A stretch of 64,000 nt of DNA from Erythroxylum novogranatense (lineage: Eukaryota > Streptophyta > Magnoliopsida > Malpighiales > Erythroxylaceae), in NCBI GenBank assembly GCA_029891385.1, contig CM057228.1, forward strand, positions 31,252,214 through 31,316,213. The letters run 5' to 3'. Below the pieces are notes generated by a model. The model was not told the origin of the DNA and made no database searches. It saw only the letters and a list, made by a program, of their open reading frames with translations. Below are positions 57,825-64,000 of the stretch, one piece after another. The position numbers and the translations under genes are program-made. Each line of letters opens with the position of its first letter. Position 1 is the first letter of the stretch.

Positions 57825-60800
57825 ATGGAGTTAGTATTCTGGAATGTGCGTGGTCTTAACCACCCCAATAAACAGCTGGCCGTTCGGGCTTGACTTAGGA
57901 AAACCTCAGCTTCTTTTGTCTGTTTAGTAGAGACTAGAATTAGATCTCTAGATATCTTGCAAAGTGTCTGCTCTTCTTTATTTCCTCGATGGGATACCTT
58001 TAGCAACTTAGATCACTCTCCCAATGTCCGGATCTTGTTAGCTTGGAATCCAGCAATCCTAGAGTGCTCTACCCTCTGTTATTCGGATTAGTTCATCCAT
58101 GTTGATATCCACCCGAGACAAAGCTCTAGGCCCTTCCTTCTCTCTTGTGTGTATGGAGCTAATAATCTGACCCTTAGGCAACGCCTATGGAATGATCTGT
58201 CCAGAATTTCTCAGTCTGTTGGTTCCCATCCGTGGATGATAGCAGGTGACTTTAATGCAATGCTCCATGCACAGGATTCTGCCCCCCTTAGCCTGAATGT
58301 TCAGAGTAGTCAAAATGCTTTTAGACAATTTGTTGATGGTCATGGGCTTTTTGACTTAAATTCTAGTGGCCCACGGTTTACTTGGTCTAATAAATAGTTA
58401 GGTACCTCATTCACAACCCGTAAACTTGATAGAACTCTCATCAATTCCTCTTGGATCTCTTAGTTTCCTTCCTCTCATTGTGTCATTCATAACCCTCAAA
58501 ATTTTGACCATTCTCCTTTAGTGGTGAAGTCGGTTGGTCCTCAGCCTAAACATGCCTGTCCCTTTAGATTTCTTAACTTCTTAGCTGATCAGTCTAATTT
58601 CCTCCAGATTGTAGCTGATGCCTGCACTTTTCCCGTTTTCAGCTCTCCATTATTTAGGGTTGTTACTAAGCTTAAGAAAGTTAAGCAAGCGCTTAAACTT
58701 ATGAATTTATGTCAGATAGGTGACATTAATGCTAGGGTTGAATAATGTCAAGCTAAATTGAATTCCATTCAGGACCTTCTGAAGGTTTCCCCTAGTACTG
58801 CAATTCTGTTGGCAAGGGAGTCAGAGGCCATTAACGATCTTTATAGATCTCTAGCGGACCAGGAATCTTTTTATAGACAATCCTCTAAAATCAAATGGCT
58901 TAAGGAGGGTGATCGTAATACTAATTTCTTTCACAATTCCCTCCTTGCCCATAGGAACCGAAACTCCATTCTTTCGCTTGAGGTGAGTCCTGACAGACGG
59001 GTTGTTGATCTTGCAGATATCCAATCCCACTTCCTTACTTACTTTAAAGATTCTATTGGTAGTGAGAAGAATCTCCATTCCTCCAAGGAGTTTGTAGCCC
59101 AACTCTGTCCTCATCCCCTTCCGGATGCTTCTTCTCAAGCCCTAATTGCTGATGTTTCATCTCTAGAGATTTGAGAGGCCTTCCATTCCCTTCACCCTAA
59201 TAAGGCCCCTGGTCCTGACGGCTTCAATGGGCTCTTCTTTCGTAAGGCCTGGCCCATTATAGGGGAAGATGTTACTAAAGCTATTAAGAGTTTTTTCATC
59301 CATGGTAGGCTGCTCAAAGAACTAAACTCTACTTTCATCTCCCTTATTCCTAAGTCTGCTTCTCCTTCAACTGTTCAGGACTTTAGACCTATTTCTTGTT
59401 GCAATATGCTTTACAAGGTTATAGCAAAAATTGTGGCTAATAGGCTCAGTCTCATCCTTCCTCAGATAGTCAGCCCAAATCAAAGTGCTTTTATCAGAAA
59501 TCGTCGAATCGGCGATAATATCCTTTTAGCTCAAGAAATCTTCAGGAACTATCACATATCCAATTCCCATCAGCGTTGTGCTTTCAAAGTGGATCTTCGA
59601 AAGGCTTATGACTCTATTCATTGGAAATTTCTGCTTAGTACCCTAGAAGCATTAGGCTTTCCGAGGAAGTTCTTAGTTTGGGTTCAATAATGTATTGCGT
59701 CCCCCTCTTATTCTATTTTGGTCAATGGTTCTCCCACTCCATTTTTTAAAGGTAAATCTGGCTTACGTCAGGGGGATCCTCTTTCGCCTTTCCTTTTCCT
59801 TATCTGTATGGAAGTATTTTCCAGGAACTTGAGACTGAATACTGACATCTCTCCCCAGTTTCAATATCATTGGAGATGTCAGGGCCTTAAGCTTAACCAT
59901 CTTCTCTTTGCGGATGATCTTTTAATGTTCAGTCATGGGGATTTGATTTCTACTCAAATTTTGCTTGACTCTTTGCATTCCTTCTCTATGTACTCGGGCA
60001 TGGAAATGAACACTTCTAAAAGTCAATTCTACTTATCCCCGGATGTTAGCCATTTAAGCCATAGGATGCATCTAGTGTCGGGTTTACAACAAGGATCTCT
60101 TCCCTTTAGGTATCTTGGTGTTCCTCTCATTACTGGTCGTCTTTCTAGGAGGGATTGCGCTTCTCTTCTTGATAGAATTGATAATAGGATCAATCATTGG
60201 ACCCATAAGATCCTTTCTTATGTGGGTAGACTTCAACTGGTTATCTTAGTTCTCTCTTCCTTCCATGTCTACTGGTCCTCTCATCTTATTCTTCCGTCTT
60301 CTATCCTTAAGGACATTGAGGCAAAACTTAGGAATTTTTTATGGGTAGGTAAGGTAGTCTCTAAGTCTCAGGCTAGGGTCAAGTGGAGTGACATCTGTCG
60401 ACCTAAAAAGGAAGGGGGCTTAGGAGTTAAACACTTGACAACTTGGAATCAAGCCCTGTTAGGTAAACGGATTTGGTTGTTGTTTGAGGATAGAGAAGCT
60501 CTTTGGGTGAAGTGGGTTCATACAATTATATTGTGTAGACATAATTTCTGGAGTGCTCAGCCTACCTATAATAGTTCTTGGAGTTGGAGAAAGATCTTAG
60601 CAGTCCGGGACAAGTTGAGTTCTCAATTTAGATTTAGGATTGGAAATGGTACTTCTATTCTTTTCTGGCAGGATCCTTGGCACCCACGTGGTATCCTGCA
60701 GGCCTTGTCTACTCCGAGGTCGATTAATGGCTCGGAGCTTCTACTTTCAGCACATGCGTCAGATGTGATCCGTAATGGTACCTGGAGCTAGGGTGAGGTC

Positions 60801-61424
60801 TCTTTGGACCTATTTAGATATCTGACCCCTCCTTCATTTTCCCCCAATCCTTCCCTACCAGACTGTCTGGAATGGTTAGCAAGCCATACAAAGTGTTACA
60901 CCAATAAGTCAGCCTACAACTTTTTGCGTCCTCCTTTACCAGAGGTCCCTTGGCACAAACTGGTTTGGGCCAAATCTAGTTTACCTCGATGCTCCTTTAC
61001 TTTATGGCTTGCCTTCTTGCAGAAGCTTCCAACCCGGGATAGCCTTACCTTTCTCTATATTCCTAATTATTGTTCTTTGTGCCTTTCTGCTAACGAATCT
61101 ATAAACCACCTTTTCTTTGCCTGCCCTTTTTCTAAAGCTATTTGGGACCACTGTCTCTCCCATTTTCATTTGCCTAGTTTCTATCTTCCTACCCTTTCCA
61201 CTATTCTTTCCTGGTTCCTATCTGTTCCCAATTCCAGAGCTTCAGTCCTTACTCTCTTCCCCTTACTGCTTTCCACCGTAGTTTACCACATTTGGACCAA
61301 ACGCAATGCTAGAACCTTCAGGAATGAAGCCTTGGCTGAGGAGCGCGTGATTGCAGGAGTTATCTCCCACGTTAGAGAACTGCTCAGCCTAAACACTGAG
61401 AGGAGGTACTTTGATTTCATTTGA
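57825..61424 (+). pseudogene. LINE 2 ORF2: endonuclease, reverse transcriptase, zf-RVT
   Basis: One collinear frame of 1200 codons runs from ATG 57825 to TGA 61424 with eight internal stops and no frameshift. The APE endonuclease has MELVFWNVRGLNHPNKQLAV, CLVETRI, WMIAGDFNAML and NFDHSPLV. A linker has SKIKWLKEGDRNTNFFHNSL. RT has NKAPGPDGFNGLFF, DFRPISCCNMLYKVIAKIVA, FKVDLRKAYDSIHW, SGLRQGDPLSPFLF, HLLFADDLLMF and FRYLGVPL. The zf-RVT motif CSLCLSANESINHLFFACPF lies near 61075. Stops are at 57891, 58089, 58395, 58461, 58743, 59172, 59688 and 60789. Each is one C-to-T or G-to-A from Arg, Gln or Trp. Catalytic residues look intact. Confidence 0.9.
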
Positions 61425-61858
61425 TTTTGGCTTTTATTCAAGTCTTTTCAGGTTATAGCTTCGTGGTTTCTTCGGCGTGCCCTTCCTTGCCATGCCTTCC
61501 CTTGGAGGTGCAGAGTAGTTCATTCTTGGAAGCAGTATTCATCTTGGCCATTCTGGGCCATGGCTACGCAGTTCTGATATCTCAGTTTGTCTATGCTTGC
61601 TAACTTAGGATTGGAGTGTCTCAGTTAGGCTTTCTATTTGACCTTATCTGCTTGAGTTTCTGCTTAATTTCTTGGTGATATTGATGTAATTATTAAGTGG
61701 GTTTCGGGTTGTATCTTCCCCAGTTGCTGTATTTCCTAGTTTATTATTGGTAGCCTTAAGGCTTGACTGGCAGGGTATTTAGCAACAGTGTCAGTGGACT
61801 TTTCTGTATATATTTTGTTCATTTATTAAATTTTTATCTGATTTACCAAAAAAAAAAT
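61425..61858 (+). other. LINE 2 3' UTR and poly(A) tail
   Basis: T-rich untranslated sequence ends ATCTGATTTACC followed by ten A at 61848-61857. The frame at 61421-61603 overlaps the ORF2 stop and is not coding. Confidence 0.7.
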
Positions 61859-61919
61859 GAACATGGGTACTAGATTTTTAGTCATTTAAAGTAAGCTTAA
61901 TAATTTGATTCATTATATT

Positions 61920-62715
61920 TTTCAGGAATGAATCAAGGTGAGGAATAGGATCAAAAACTCGTACTCCTACAGGATTGGTGATGCCAATAATATCTTCTTC
62001 TAGACTGACGGTCACCTTATGGATTGCTAGAGAACGAGACTGGATTATTTCCTCTTAAATTATTATTCCAACAAAATGCCATCGTTTGTCAAGTACTATA
62101 TATATATCGGGTTAAACTCTCTCTCCGGAGCTCTGCCAGCTTCAAATCTCCTCTTGTCTTATCTTCACATTGAGCCAGGCCTGTTAAAGAAGATGAAATA
62201 ATATGGAAAGACACTCCTTCAATTCGAGAAATTCACTAATGCCTCACATAAAAGGTTTCTTTGTTCCAAGATGCCAAGGGTTGAATAGTTTGAATTAGTG
62301 TAGATTAAATACGCACTACCTCGTGTCTCTTATACGCTGCATGGTTAGCAGGGAAAAGCAAACTCGCTACTCTGGACAGGTTAACCAAGTTTCGGAACAT
62401 TCTAAACCAGTGCTCCTGATGTAAATTAGATGCAAGGGATCTCTAGATCATCTCTTGTTTAAGTGTGCTTTTACAAACAAGGCCTGGATAGTGATACTAA
62501 AACAATGTAATTTAGACAATCCGCCTACAGAGTGGTCTGATATCATACAATGCAGCAACAAAATCAAGCACAATACGGAAAGGGATAGGAGGATTTACTG
62601 CACTTCACTTTCTTATTTTATGGGAGGAAAGAAACTAAAATTATTTCCTAATCAAGCTTCAAATGGAGAGTCCTTCATTGGGGAGCTTATGGAAAAGATT
62701 AGGCTTTATCTTTGA
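61920..62715 (+). pseudogene. Third LINE, ORF2 C-terminal fragment
   Basis: Broken frames read SYRIGDANNIFF, stop, TDGHL (61955-62020; the family pattern is RIGDG.SI.FW.DPW). They end with CKGSRDHLLFKCAFTNKAWI (62425-62490), a zf-RVT motif equivalent to CSLCLSANESINHLFFACP in LINE 2. The last open frame, 62455-62715, ends with GELMEKIRLYL, the usual LINE C-terminal region. No poly(A) or TSD was seen. Stops and a weak match show it is old. Confidence 0.65.
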
Positions 62716-64000
62716 ATGTATAAAGAAAAGCTACAATTTAACACACAGATCATCACTGCATCTGAGGATTTCTTTAGTTCAGTCTCCCTAATTTGCTTTG
62801 TTTTTGGTTAGTAAGCAAAAAGCTCACTAACAATAAAACACTAATATATTCATATTCATATTTAGTTCATTCGTGGTCTAATATATTCATATTTAAAAAA
62901 AGTACCCGCACTGAAGCATACGTAACATATATAAATGGCCTACAGAGTTCAACCATTATTGGCCTATTTATGGCATACTACTTGAAATTATGTATTGGAC
63001 TATACTGGTTCTACTAAAAATAAATACCTCACCATGTCTATGAAAATGTTTTTTTTAATGGACTCTTAATTATAATTTGTTGGTAAATTATTGATTATTT
63101 CTAAGTGACTATTAGTTAGCAACCAATCATTTTGCCTAAAACCAAGGTTTATCTTCCCTTGTGATCCCATGCGAATGCCAAATAGACTGTTGAAATCCAG
63201 TAGTCAGGGACCAATGATTAGTATTTTGGTTAAATTTTTATTAAAATTATAAACCAATCCTTTTCATAAACCAAATCAAATTAGGTAGAATTTAAATCAA
63301 ACCAATCAATGCAAATAAATTGATTTGGTTTGAATAGGTTTAATAATTTTAGTGAAATAATATTTTAATGGGTGAGAATATTACATCTTAAAGAGATAAG
63401 AATTTTAATCATATTTCTACAACAACAGCAATGACACCTGGGATCAATCCTACTGATAAAAATTACAATATCAGAATTTAATTTTAACATCTTTGAAGTA
63501 AGAATTAGTTAAATATCAAAATTAAGAAAATAAGAATCCTATACTTAGATTTTATTAATTTGTATTAAATAGAAATAATTAATATGAGAAAATAGATAAA
63601 TAACGTGAATTATTTGAAGATATTTATTTTCTTGAATAATAATATCATTACTATTTAATATGTTATAAAATGATTTATATATTTAATATGTGAAAAAAAA
63701 CAATTCTAAAAAATAATTCAAAATTTTGATAAAATAGAAAATAATTCAAAATTCAAAATTTTGAATTATTTTCATTATTTTACAATTAATTATTATATTT
63801 AGATAATTATTATATATAGAAATTATTAAAATATAATAAAGATATATATAAACTAAAATGAATAAGATATAAACAAAAACTAAATTAAATAATCTACAAC
63901 TTTACAATATGACAATGAACTATTTTGTAATTTTAAAAAATTCAGGGATAATTTTATAAATTTAAAAATATTGTTGTATTATTATAATATTTTAAATATT
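62716..64000. other. AT-rich tail with short inverted repeats
   Basis: No coding or RNA feature was recognised. Imperfect inverted repeats occur near 63265-63335 (AAACCAAATCAAATT against AATTGATTTGGTTT), possibly a MITE remnant. A perfect stem lies at 63737-63773. Confidence 0.5.
63737..63773. repeat. Perfect 17-bp inverted repeat with CAA loop
   Basis: The arms GAAAATAATTCAAAATT (63737-63753) and AATTTTGAATTATTTTC (63757-63773) are exact reverse complements. No T-tract or gene end is nearby, so a terminator role is unlikely. Confidence 0.9.

Larger units (their letters stand above)
57220..61858 (+). mobile_element. LINE 2 (plant L1 type), 5'-truncated
   Basis: It starts inside ORF1, contains ORF1 end, ORF2, a 3' UTR and an A-run at 61848-61857. 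ATGAACA lies just before the start (57213-57219) and again at the end of the A-run (61857-61863), a likely 7-bp TSD. 5' truncation, a poly(A) end and variable-length TSDs are standard for target-primed insertion. Coding sequence is far better preserved than in LINE 1. Confidence 0.8.

Overview
The window is a block of plant (probably eudicot) repeat-rich DNA. I found no ordinary host gene, tRNA gene or intact rRNA gene. Almost every stretch belongs to LTR retrotransposons or LINEs, and nearly all coding sequence is broken. The plant assignment rests on Sirevirus-type copia elements, chromovirus-type Ty3/gypsy LTRs, a Cassandra-like 5S-bearing TRIM segment, plant L1-type LINEs and PBS sites matching initiator tRNA-Met.

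Three LTR groups recur. T family LTRs have termini TGTAACATCC...GGATGTTACA. Z family LTRs are about 4.5 kb with termini TGTTGGACCCCG...GGGTCCCAACA and lie on the minus strand. Y is a related solo LTR on the plus strand. None of them encodes protein.

Layout. 1-3829: two partial T LTRs (minus). 3830-5610 and 15428-16490: copia/Sirevirus debris (minus), split by a complete non-autonomous Z element at 5611-15427 that has two ~4.5 kb LTRs, only 815 bp between them, a PBS, and a 5-bp target-site duplication (TSD) ACTGC. About 16500-22839: a T LTR (minus) interrupted by solo LTR Y at 16907-19217 (TSD TACAT). 22840-24630: the pol tail and downstream LTR of a plus-strand Ty3/gypsy element. 24650-25102 and 51703-55990: an old LINE split by a deep nest. 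57220-61858: a younger, 5'-truncated LINE. 61920-62715: the tail of a third LINE. 55990-57219 and 62716-64000: AT-rich sequence with nothing recognisable.

The central 26.6 kb (25103-51702) can be peeled by TSDs. LINE 1 holds a Z solo LTR (TSD TGGAA). That holds a composite element (27413-49464, TSD AATTT) with a 5S-like segment and a PBS. That holds a Sirevirus copia element (28314-46695, TSD CGATT/TGATT). The copia element was then hit twice by Z insertions (30570-35080, TSD AGTAC; 37616-42062, TSD GAGTT).

The most interesting features are non-coding. They include LTRs built from recurrent ~100-bp degenerate modules shared between families, CpG-rich palindromic blocks with a conserved loop, a minisatellite motif shared by unrelated LTRs, LTR-PBS-tail insertions lacking a second LTR, and a 5S-bearing composite element. 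All coordinates and repeats were read by eye; no alignment or database search was run.
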